Origin: Diprion similis
Lineage: Eukaryota > Arthropoda > Insecta > Hymenoptera > Diprionidae
Assembly (NCBI RefSeq): GCF_021155765.1
Contig: NC_060105.1
Coordinates: 7,915,001 to 7,979,000 of the forward strand
Direction: 5' to 3'
DNA: 64,000 nt
The notes beneath the pieces were generated by a model. That model was not told the DNA's origin and did not search any database. It was given only the letters and a program-made list of their open reading frames with translations. The first letter of the stretch is position 1. Each line of letters starts with the position of its first letter. Shown in pieces: positions 1 to 13,124 of this stretch. Position numbers and translations under genes: made by a program.

Positions 1-586
1 CGACGACGATTGCGGAGAAAATCGAGAGTAAATAGCGAACGTACACGTCGTTTTATCCTGTATAACGTTAGAACTAGCGTTAGACGGTACTAAACCGTCT
101 ATATTACGTATAATAATGTATTATACATACAAGATATTACATGTGGTATATACACTTTGTATCTGTGGTCGCGAATATTTCGCACTCCGCATTCGCCGCA
201 GCTGAGATATCGAATGTCGAGATACGATACTATTACAATATTTGTAGTAACCGCATAACACCTACTGCAAAAATTGTAATTCACCCCCAACAATCAAATA
301 TAATTATCAACAATAAAGTATCCAATGCCGGTGGGTCATAGGTTGTAACTCAAAATTATCGACCGATATTTATAAATGATAAGTAACATAAATACGAGGA
401 TATACCATAATACAGGTCATTCATAGTTGTTGTAAATATAATTGTTTACAAAGAACCGCTCTGCGAGTGTAGTCTTACATCTACTTATAAATTTAAGGTA
501 AGTGCAGATGATCCAGTTGCATTAAGTGGAATAAAAAGCTCGATCGATCGATATGAAATGCATGACTATATATACATTATACATAC
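1..586. other. AT-rich stretch, no gene seen; presumed intron of the minus-strand gene
   Basis: No reading frame with coding character and no recognisable domain was found on either strand. If the exon at 587-685 is real, this is the start of its first intron, because that exon ends with the good donor GTATGT (minus strand, 586-581). Confidence 0.5.
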
Positions 587-685
587 CTTATTCTTATTGG
601 GCTTGTCCATGATGCGATACGAGGGTGAACCGTTGCTGGAAGCTGCGATGACGGTTCCAGCCTTACGAGACACGCATTGCCCCAT
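587..685 (-). CDS. Probable first coding exon of an N-myristoylated protein (DCUN1D3-like start), partial
   Basis: Read on the minus strand, an ATG at 685 opens 33 in-frame codons beginning MGQCVSRKAG and ending at KPNKNK, followed directly by a consensus donor (GTATGT), phase 0. Met-Gly-x-Cys is the classical N-myristoylation plus palmitoylation start, so the product is probably membrane-tethered. From memory, human DCUN1D3 (SCCRO3, a cullin-neddylation factor) also begins MGQCVTK and is myristoylated, followed by a Ser/Gly/Asn-rich stretch, which resembles what is seen here. The PONY/DCN1 domain that would prove this is not in the window, and the remaining exons should lie to the left. Alternatives are another short myristoylated protein or a chance open segment. 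The identity is inference. Confidence 0.42.
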
Positions 686-3653
686 ATAGATCTGCTAACT
701 TCGCTCGAACGTATCCTGACAAAATACGTGACAAAATTAGTGGCGTTAATATTATTGGTAAATTAGGGTCTGGGTATTAGTATTACCTGTTACAGTTGCT
801 GGTGTGAAATTACGTATTAGAGAGAAGGATAAAGAAACCAAAAGTACAAAGTTAAAAAGATGATTGATTTAATATAGAGATTTGTCATGTTAATTGATAG
901 TTACTTGGTGTGATATTAGTATACGAATAACAGTGTTTATAGATAATTACAGATGTTTGTTGTTATTGTCAGACCAATTATTGTACACCTGTGCAAAAGT
1001 CAAGAAAGCGGAGTGATGAATAGATCAATGATCTATTTAAAGGTTTTCATTGCCAACTGATATATATTCCTTGCATTACCTACGTCTCAAATCTCGTTAA
1101 TTTCATCTGTCTAAACTCCATACGGTCTACCGAATTGCAACTAAGGGTCGGAACTGATCCGAAGCTTAAAAAAAAGATTTCGAATAATTCCATCAATCGC
1201 TTACCGCCTTCCATCTTAGTCTAAAAATTTTCGTTTCCGAACCAAAAATTCGTGAGAAATATTTAAGTCAACCGTCTAAAACTCGGTGTAAAAGAGATAA
1301 ATTTTTCTTACACTCAACGCCGTATTTTAAAATGAGAAATATCGACGATGGTGAGGGTGATACGTAGGTAGGCTTGTCATCAAGCAAATCAAGTTTTACT
1401 TAATTTTCACATCCATTGTTTCCTCAATGAATTTTCTCAGCAATCCCGCGGCAAAGTCTTCAGTGAATAATAAGAATAAGAATAAGAATAAGAAGAAGAA
1501 GAAACGAACGAACGGAGATCAACGTACCTATTCAACCTGCATCGAGTCTGAGAAACATCATCGCAATTCACAGCTCGCAAGACCACCTAAAGCAGCAACA
1601 GCCGGTGTTCGTATAGCCTATTTATCGTGTATAAGTATATGTATATTATATACCCGGCTAGAGTGGCGTACCTTTTACATTCTAGTCTATTATAACCTAT
1701 CTCCAGCACGTTCCACATTCTAGAGTTACACCGCATCCATTTATGTAGTACCGTATCTCACGTGTACACCTGCACACCTTGCTGAAAGATCTGCATTGCC
1801 GGCTGTCTTATATATCCTATCCGTAGTCTATAACTATATATAAATAATATAAAGTTATAAGTCTTCATGGGTATGAAGTACGAAGAAATAAACGGCATAG
1901 AAATGGCTTTTCAAACATACTGGTCAAGGTTTGACAATGCTTGGTGGTCATGTAAGGTTGCTGTTATACGCTCTGTGCCCGGCGTGTACTTTTGTTGCTC
2001 ACTTCCTTACCATGGACCGTATAATATGTAAACTTTCGATATTGAAGTGACGGGTTTTTTTTTTTTTATACATCAATCGTTAACCATCGCAGCCTTTGGC
2101 TCCCCGGAACAGTTTCGAAATTGTTTATAGAAGAGCATGATTGATCTGTTGTTATTCAAGGAATAAAATATAGACGCACGATAAGGAAGTGCTTTGTTTT
2201 TTGCGAATATTTCGATAATGAAACAGAATTTCTTGAATGACGCGCTTGAAACTATATTATAGAACATGTGAAATTGGAGTAGTGAATTGCATAACACAAG
2301 TATCGTTGGTACGTTAAAAATGTGAAGAAAGATAAAAATTAGTGAAATAATAAAAATAAGCTTCAAAATCTGAATAGCATAATCATGGTTTTTATCTTTT
2401 CTCAAAATTCACTTTCGAAATAATAACTTGAAGAAGAAAACCCCTGAAATAAAATTTATTTCTGTGAATTACATATTTCACTCAATGCGCTAAAAATTTG
2501 TGAATTTATTCTACTCAAGTTTAGTTTGATTTTCTACACGAATCGACTTCGATGCTTGTGCAATAAATAAATGAGGATCGACTCCTCAATCCGGTGATCA
2601 ACATTCAATCAGGATTTCATACATTTTGCGAAGAACGAGTACAATAAGACTAACTATTCCCTATAATCTTAGGTGTGCAATCAGTGAAGTCAAAAACCAT
2701 GGAATACAATGTTGTGATAAAAATTGACTCAGCAAAATAATGGTTAAAAACATAATAAGTTAAACATAGAATACAATAAAAAAAAATTTTTAAAAATAAA
2801 AACTACCTGCAATTTAGTACAAGTTACATCGTAGGCATTCGCAAGGGTACCAAAACCGGCCAACTGCCTTTCGACACGCGATCGAACGCTAAAATTGAAA
2901 ATCGAGAGATAATCCTGAGAATGATCTCGACTTTCCTTAGCATAAGATACGTGTATGAGATATTAAGTTTTCGCTAACGGGTATAACATCGCCCCGAAAG
3001 CGTTGAATTTGGGCACCGCTGCATCTTAATGGGATCCATGGAGGCGGCGTCGAGGAGTCCCGAATCAGGTTTACTGCAGACATTCAGAGACGACACCGTC
3101 CGGCATGTGCGCGATACGTGCATCAGAGAGACGAGCGTATACGAGGATGATAGTAAAGAGATATAATAAGTTAGCATCCGAATAAATACAGAAGTTGCAT
3201 CAAGCAGGTCTGATCATTCCTGCATTCCAGTTCCCTGAACCGTAACATCGACTTTGTATTCGCTAAAACCGTCGGGTGCTGGACATTGACCAGGTCTCAG
3301 ACTTTAGCGAGGGTATGCAGATTAGAATGAAAAAGGGTTGATTGGATTTTGAAAATATGTAGCGAATTATTAATTATTAACCCTTTCAATCACTATCCAA
3401 TAAGAAATAAGTTTGAAAGTTAACCAGAAAAGATAAAAACAGGGTGAAGCTATAGTGCCGATCACTTCTGTGACTAAAAAGGTTGAAGTATAATGAATTG
3501 GTCAAGGAATGTGAGAGAAGTGACTGACTAATTATCAGCGATTTGACCACGATTCCACGACGACGATGGATACTTTCGGTTCTTCTTCGTACAACAACAT
3601 CATCCCCGGATCATACACGTAAAATGTGAAAGGAGAAAAAGGATGACACAGAT

Positions 3654-3678
3654 CAGCAGCAGCAGCAGCAGCAGCAGC
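3654..3678. repeat. CAG trinucleotide microsatellite
   Basis: About eight CAG units in a row on the plus strand, surrounded by non-coding sequence. On the minus strand it reads as an alanine run inside a short open frame that otherwise lacks coding character. Confidence 0.9.
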
Positions 3679-4071
3679 AACACTGACGGTGTAAAATATA
3701 TTCTTATGGGAGTCGGAATGCCGAAAATAAATCCGTGGGTACATAGGCTCATGCTGCTTACTTAGGTACATACGACTATGACTATCGTAGCAGCGTCGAA
3801 GAGCAGCAGAAGAAGAAGAGAAGAGAAGAAGAGGATGCAATGTGCTTTTTACCATCATCATGGCCGTTGTATAAACGGCGTGCAGCGTATTGTCTTCTAA
3901 CGGTATAACTATGGCTCATTTTTTAACTCCTACTACGGCTGGTAGCGTGTAACAACGCGAACTCTCGACCTTTAATCCACTCTGTAGCTTTCGCGGTTAA
4001 CCGCTACGTCTAACGATCACCGATCGGATAGTTTTCATTCTTTTTTCCTTACTTCGTTTTCATTTTTCCTT

Positions 4072-4073
<2 letters not shown>

Positions 4074-4105
<32 letters not shown>
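4074..4105. repeat. Poly-T run, 32 nt
   Basis: Uninterrupted T run. It could be a slippage-prone homopolymer or the tail of a degraded retroelement on the minus strand. No element body was recognised next to it. Confidence 0.85.
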
Positions 4106-4108
<3 letters not shown>

Positions 4109-6669
4109 TCTTTTACTACCGACGTATATTTTTGTCCACGAAATTATACAGACTGAGAAAAATTTTTATATTATACCGTTAACAAAGTTTATTATCAAAT
4201 TTTAATCAAGCCAAATAATAATGATTGATAGTAATTTGTTAATAGTTAACTAAAATTTGATAACAATAACGAAATGTTTACTTACCTATCGCTATATATG
4301 TATATCCGAATATGTAGACGTTTGTTAACAGTAAATGTATAATCTTTTCTCAATAAATATATTCTTAAATGTTTAAGTGGATACACCGTTTGTCTAATCG
4401 CTTCGATCCCTGCGGCGATGAGAAGAGATTTAAACACGACGTAGATAGATATGAAATTATTCTTATACATACATTATACCCGTTATGTTACATGAATCGT
4501 GATGTGAGACCGCATCTGCAAGTGAGTAAACGGAAATTTGAAAAACGGAACATCGGTTAGAGGAGACGAGGAGAGAGTTGTGAGGGGCGAGAGAATTACT
4601 ATCACGAGGAGATTGTGACGATGACGATGATCGTGAGTGACCATCCGCATGCACGAAACAATGTTCATATATATATATAGGACGAGTTACGCATGCAATA
4701 ACAATACTCATTTATCATGATAATACATGTGAATAATTAGCTGCAGGTGTTGTTGTTTCGGAGGAAACGACTAACAACGCGTGTGGTGAGAGTGAGGTTT
4801 ACAATTTGTACAATTTACATCCATTAATTAATTCGTATATAACAAACCGAGTATTTTGTGTCGTGTAATTTATTCTTCTGTAAGTTGCATGAGATTCGAT
4901 ACAAACGAATTCGTTATTAAATGATATGTAATAGATAAAATACACAGCGAAGAAAAAGAAGATGAGGAGACAAAAGTTTGGAGAATAATAAATGTAAAGG
5001 TTGAAAATAATTAATAAGTAAGGAAAAAAGAAGTGAATGAAGGAAAACCGCGAACGACGTAAGAATTCTAATCTATTCCAATTCCATACTATATTAGTCA
5101 GTCTTTACCGACGGAGTGTAAATCGTCGGTTATTATGAGCATTATAAAAGACTGATTACATGACGATAGCGTCCTCCTTTCAATTCTCATATGTAAAACG
5201 CATAATATCAAGTGTTTTACAAATCCTACGTAGTTCGTGTCTACATACGAATTATATATATATATATATATATTATATATAGTTTTTCAATTTTCGAGTG
5301 AACACTCATTTTTTTTTAATGTCTTTATTTTGTTCTTTGGAAAGAAATGAGACACGTTAGCGCAGCAGCTGCTGTGGGCGATAGAAACATATTACCAAAA
5401 AAGTAGTTTGAAACTTCGCTATAAAAACAATTCAGTAGAAATCTGATGGACGACAATCGATTATCGATTTTTAACAGGACATAGAAAAGTATAGACTGTC
5501 CATCAACGCTCGAATGCAACGCTGTGGTGACAAAAATTGTCATAATTATCTACACATACACCTAATACCTATAATGACATAATTTTTCTTGAGCCTAGAG
5601 TTATGATCTCCGCATACCACGATCAGGCTACAGCTAATGATTTAAACAAACGTGAGTGTGACTATATACCTCGACATAATATAAACAGGTACGTATACCT
5701 ATACATGTAGACAGGCAAATGCTCGTAACAGCATAGATGTTACAATATAGGTACATAGCAAGGAAGGTACATAAGCAATGCGGAAGTTGAACTCTCGAGT
5801 CAAGGATAAGTATTAGCCGCTATTTTCCGCAGATCTCAGCAATGGTGCAGAGAAGAAGATCTCTTACAATACATATATTGTACACATGCGATAAGGTATG
5901 TATATAGGTGTATACATAGTTGAATATCCTCACTTTAATTTATCTATAGATCGATATTTGACAGTATACAATATATAGTGTGTGTATATATATATTGCAT
6001 GATCGAAATTTGTGTATATATATTATTTCATGAAAAGTATTTCGATCACGTCCATGAAACGTGGATATATTATAACAGCTAGAATATTGAGCTGGAGTCA
6101 ATGACACAATAAACCGATGCAGTAATATCGATTCGATACGCCCGAGGTGCGATAATCATTCACGCGATAGATAATATAATAACAATAATCACTAAGGTCC
6201 ATGAAAAATCCAATCTAATATGACATACTTGGTATTAATAATAACTTGATTTTTATTCGTCTTTGGCCTTAGTTTCAATTTTTCTCCTACACACATATAT
6301 ATATATATATAAAAATATACTTGTAAAAAAGAAGTATTTCGCATAGTCACGTTACATATATGTAAAACGGAAATCGTCTTCAAGATGATAAGCGTTTTTA
6401 GTAACTTCTGCATTGCAGTATACAATACATAGGTATACACCAGCCTGTCCGCAATCTATGATAAAGTGCCAATTTATGAAAATCCCGTATTAGGTACATA
6501 CATTTGCCCAAGGAAGATGAAAGTCGTGAATTCTAAAAACAGTTTCAGCATAGAAACAATATACGGCTAGTCGTTACGGTCGATTATAATATTAGATTAG
6601 ATATATCCAGAGAGTGTAATAATGATAATAAGAATGGTATACAAAAAAATTGACTGTTTTTTTTTTTTT

Positions 6670-7245
6670 GAAAAATATACTGAAAATATTGTTCAGGATA
6701 GCGAAAAAAGGCGCCTGTTAAAATGGGAGCTCTTAATTTTAATACTAAGAAGTGCCTCATCGCGATTTTCTACTTTCCATAAGAATAACATGGCAAAAAT
6801 AGTTCTTGCTTCTTGCGATTTTTATAACTAGATAACGACGCGTCGTACGGAAAATTCAAAAACACGTTTTTGTAGGAAATGAAACGTTCTACGAAAAAGG
6901 TCTCTTGTCATTTTACGATAAATCTGTTCTTTCAAAAGTTATTTGAGGTCAAACATCAACAAAGGACCTCAAATAACTTTTGAAGGAGTAGATTTATCGT
7001 AAAATGACAAGAGACCTTTTTCGTAGAACGTTTCATTTCCTACAAAAACGTGTTTTTGAATTTTCCGTACGACGCGTCGTTATCTAGTTATAAAAATCGC
7101 AAGGAGCAAGAACCATTTTTGCCATGTTATTCTTATGGAAAGTAGAAAATCGCGATGAGGCACTTCTTAGTATTAAAATTGAGAGCTCCCATTTTAACAG
7201 GCGCCTTTTTTCGGTATCCTGAACAATATTTTCAGTATATTTTTC
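6670..7245. repeat. Long near-perfect inverted repeat (fold-back element), 281-bp arms
   Basis: The left arm (6670-6950) and right arm (6965-7245) are reverse complements over 281 bp with about seven mismatches by eye and no indels, separated by only 14 nt. The arms share landmarks such as a CGACGCGTCG box and the sequence GACCTCAAATAAC at the turn. T-rich, less well matched sequence extends the symmetry slightly on both outer sides. It encodes no protein I recognise. It may be a fold-back/MITE-type transposon or a recent inverted duplication. A transcript would form a roughly 280-bp hairpin and could feed siRNA production. Confidence 0.9.
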
Positions 7246-7801
7246 AGAAAAAAAATATTCATTTTTTTTGATACAGTCTAATATATATATACATACATAT
7301 ATATATATACATGTATATGTATATTGTCAGTATTGTTTTGTGCTAGTACTGTACATATGTATGTACAATTTCGTACCTACATACTGCAACCCAGAAAATC
7401 ATCGCGCATGCACCACATCCGCATTATTATTGTTATTATTATTGCTATTATAAACCTAGTACCAAAAGCTTCGATAATGGGGAAAAAAAAGAAAAAAACA
7501 ACTAACGCGACATTATTATATCATACGAGATACAGATTGCATTTATCCCTTCCACCTCCGATTGTTAATACACGTGTTTCAACGTGAATTTCACCATTTA
7601 GGCACATACATATTTACTCACAAAAATAAAAATCCTCCCGGCGAACAACCAGACGAATCCGGATGATTTCTTAAATAAGCTGTAAAAATAAATTCAACCA
7701 TTTTTCTTTTTTTTTTTTTTTTCTTCTTCTTCTTTCTTCCCGATAATATTTCCAACCCCCTTTTCTCCTTTTTATTTATCATTGATCCATACTGTACGTA
7801 C

Positions 7802-7830
7802 ATTATTATTATTATTATTATTATTATTAT
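7802..7830. repeat. ATT trinucleotide microsatellite
   Basis: Nine to ten consecutive ATT units in non-coding DNA. Confidence 0.9.
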
Positions 7831-8448
7831 GATCGCGAACTTCCGATCCCGAAAAATTTGTCGCTTCTTCTTTACTCAAGATTGTAATATCAAATTTGAA
7901 GTAAAAACGTTGAATTCTCAATGAAAATTGACAATCTATAGAATTTTATTGCAAAATTAAAGACGTTCGAAAAATTCCGGACCTTGTGGTATTTACTCGT
8001 TAGAATATCAAACAATCGTTTGAAAAAAAAAGTATTTTTGCAACTCGATTTGGTTATAAACAAACGTGCGAGCTCACTCATACGGTATATTATAATCATT
8101 ATAAAAGTAAATCAGCCGTAGATGCGATACTGCAAAGTAATTATATAAATGATAAACGTGTTTGGTAAATTTCGTCACAGATATTTGGTGACCTCGCGTA
8201 GTCTCTATACCTATATTAGTAATTGGATTATACTTTATTGACTGTATAAAAAGCTCCACGTACGCGTGAAGGGGGGCATGTAAGAATTATTGGATTATTG
8301 GATTATTGGTTTCGGAAGATGGCAACGCGTAATTTTATAGGTATATTTATATACGTATGCATGTACGTTAGTAGTTACATTCACAATCGTTGGGAACGCG
8401 TGTGATTGTCATTACAATTGAAACGTTTTTTGTCCCGAATATCAAATG

Positions 8449-8486
8449 AGAGAGAGAGAGAGAGAGAGAAAAAAAAAAAAAAAAAC
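8449..8486. repeat. AG dinucleotide repeat followed by an A run
   Basis: About ten AG units run directly into about 18 A residues. It is a simple repeat in non-coding DNA. Confidence 0.9.
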
Positions 8487-9484
8487 CGTACAAGATTCCA
8501 TTCGACGATCGATCTCGGCCCTGAACTCCATCCGCGAGAAGAATGAGAATTTTCGTTTCAACGTGCCGTACGCATAGCATTACGACGTGGTATTATCATC
8601 CTTTCTCGTTTTCGAATAACGAAAATAGTTGCAATAATATACCTACGTGAAGGTAGGTACGAATAAAGGGTAAAAGAAGACAACCGATTCGAACAAAAGA
8701 ACGTCTATATACGTAAGACCGAGATGCATCGCGTGCGAAGTTCATGCATGACGATCACAATTTAACGCACGTGAATATAAACGGCGTTGACTCTTGTAAG
8801 ATTATTGCAGGTGCGGTGCATTATACGCACGCACAAGTTGTAGCGTGAAAAAAAATCGAAAAGGGTTAAGGAGGGAACGGGGAGGGGGGAAGACTCACCT
8901 TTTCTTACGCAGCTAAATATCTTGTAAAAATCAATAGAATCGGCGGTATACATTATAAAACTTGACTGCAATGACACCTAAACACAACGGCGTATGAACC
9001 AGCACGCGCACATGTCACTTTGGGATTTATAAGGGTTTAGTATTCAATCGTGAATTGTGATAGAAAAAACCGTCTCACGCGTCGTCGCTGATAACCGAAC
9101 GACAGATAATACGTTTAGGTATGCGTCGCGGTGCATCTATTTCACAGAATTCCGTACACTACTAAACCACACCTGCGCTTCTCGACGTTCTTTGGTTCTT
9201 TACTCACTGCCTACTCAACTACATCACCACCACCTGTCTCTATGTCATTCGAATATTCAATAGTACGGAACAAGGACGGAACATGCGTCGTGACGTCGAT
9301 CAACTTCTCGGCAACCGGCAACGTTGACTGAAGATATACGACTGTCGTTCGTTTCCGTGGGGCACCAGCGGCCGAATTTTGAACTATGTATTCGATTCTG
9401 CTACGGAGAGCCGTTTTTTACCCGAAACTAGCGCACTCTGGCGTGAAGTGAGTTGTCGGAACTAACATTGGTCCTGATGTCGTG

Positions 9485-9513
9485 TCGGTAACGTCGGTAA
9501 CCACGGTAACCGA
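9485..9513 (+). promoter_or_regulatory. Clustered CGGTAAC motifs upstream of mof
   Basis: Three copies of CGGTAAC occur within about 30 bp, spaced roughly 10 bp apart (one helical turn), some 355-380 bp before the mof start codon. The spacing suggests a cluster of binding sites for one factor, but no factor is assigned and a simple short duplication would look the same. Confidence 0.3.
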
Positions 9514-9865
9514 CTCTTACTTACCATCAAGAAGGCAGTGCGGATAATGAAGCGCGCATTTACGATTGAAAATTAATGATTAGCGAATGACACTGGCGTT
9601 TTAAGTTTGCTGATTTTTGTCATTTGTTAATTCTCAAACGTCAACTGCTACTGTAACAATTCGTAATTTTTATTGAAAATTAATCCTAAATATTGTAAAA
9701 ATCTATTTGGCGGCAGATTGCGCTAGTACTAGGATACGGAAAATATATATGGTTTTTGTCCGTCTTTCCATCTCTAATTTCGATGGCACTAGTGGCACTG
9801 GTAATGTGGGTGGCGCCAGCTCCAGGACTCTTGTTCTACTGATGAAATCGTGAATTGTTGTTAAA

Positions 9866-12247
<2,382 letters not shown>

Positions 12248-13066
12248 ATGTAGTTGACGAATAACTACGGTTCAAAATAGCACTATCATTGTGGTACATA
12301 AATTATTTTTTTCCGTATCATGTGAAAGTTACAGCCATTAATGATGATTCAATGTATCATCTGTAATGTATTAACAAACAAAATTTATGTGTATCAACGA
12401 TCATTACATTTTTTTAAATGTATCAGTGATGTGTTCATTAGTTTGCTACGGAATTACGTCGACTTTGTGGAGTTGAGTCAGATCACTGAAAATCGGCAGG
12501 ATAGTTCAAATTGCTACCTCTAAATTACATATTGACGCGTTGAGAGAGTGTGAATGACGAATGTACGAGAGTAAAAAGGGTAACATGTAATTTACTATAT
12601 GTACGAATACATTAGGATCCATTTTGTGGGATTTCATTGTATTAGTGTTATCGCTGTACGTAAAGAATTTCCTAAATATTTGATGCCTGTAGTTTTTTTG
12701 TTTGAAAACTTCGATACTGTGCATTGAAAAATTGTAGTAAGGTGCAGATTACGTGAAGAAATTTACGCATCCTAATGGAAAAATGTCCAAACCTTCATGT
12801 AAGGAAAATTTACTTCCTGTATCGTTGTAATGTTACATTTGACCCATAAATTCTCTGTGTATAATTTTAAGTTGTACCTAGTTTTTGTATTTAGATCATA
12901 GACATCAAGGAAAAACAATTTCCCATCGTATACGCTTATTATTGTTAAACATACTTAGTACACACTTTAGAGTTAGGGTTGAGAATTACATTCGAAAAAG
13001 CCACATAGTATTGTGTGATTCTTATATATTTTTTGTAGAACAATTATTATTAAAATTGATAATAAA
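12248..13066 (+). other. mof 3' UTR
   Basis: About 820 nt of AT-rich sequence from the mof stop to the first good poly(A) signal, AATAAA at 13061-13066. No other coding sequence was seen. Confidence 0.6.
13061..13066 (+). terminator. Poly(A) signal of mof
   Basis: AATAAA on the plus strand, about 815 nt after the mof stop codon and 41 nt before the opposing gene's signal. Confidence 0.65.
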
Positions 13067-13106
13067 CTGATACTAATTTTACTTCGTCGAATCATGCTCA
13101 GTGTTA

Positions 13107-13112
13107 TTTATT
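13107..13112 (-). terminator. Poly(A) signal of the D-amino-acid oxidase gene
   Basis: AATAAA on the minus strand (TTTATT on the plus strand), only 13-18 nt beyond the oxidase stop codon, implying a very short 3' UTR. Confidence 0.6.
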
Positions 13113-13124
13113 GAAGCATACAAT

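Larger units (their letters stand above)
686..6669. other. Intergenic or upstream region with simple repeats, no supported gene
   Basis: About 6 kb of AT-rich DNA with many stop codons in all frames. It contains an AAG/AATAAG-rich run (about 1467-1503), a CAG repeat (3654-3678), a 32-nt T run (4074-4105) and an AT repeat near 5252-5280. Some of it may be 5' non-coding sequence of the gene whose first coding exon is at 587-685, but I saw no convincing coding exon. Confidence 0.5.
7246..9865. other. Non-coding stretch upstream of mof, with simple repeats
   Basis: Contains an ATT repeat (7802-7830), three GGATTATT-type units near 8290-8309 and an AG/A tract (8449-8486). From about 9300 it becomes less AT-rich, which is probably the mof promoter and 5' UTR. 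A weak exon-like segment on the minus strand (8899-8953) is treated under findings. No other gene is supported. Confidence 0.5.

Noticed and set aside
3029-3166. Short plus-strand frame (MGSMEAASRSPESG...) in a GC-richer spot
   Set aside because: About 45 codons, no acceptable splice neighbours or conserved motif. Too little to call an exon.
3535-3861. 108-codon minus-strand frame containing an alanine run
   Set aside because: The alanine run is only the translated CAG microsatellite. The rest lacks coding character.
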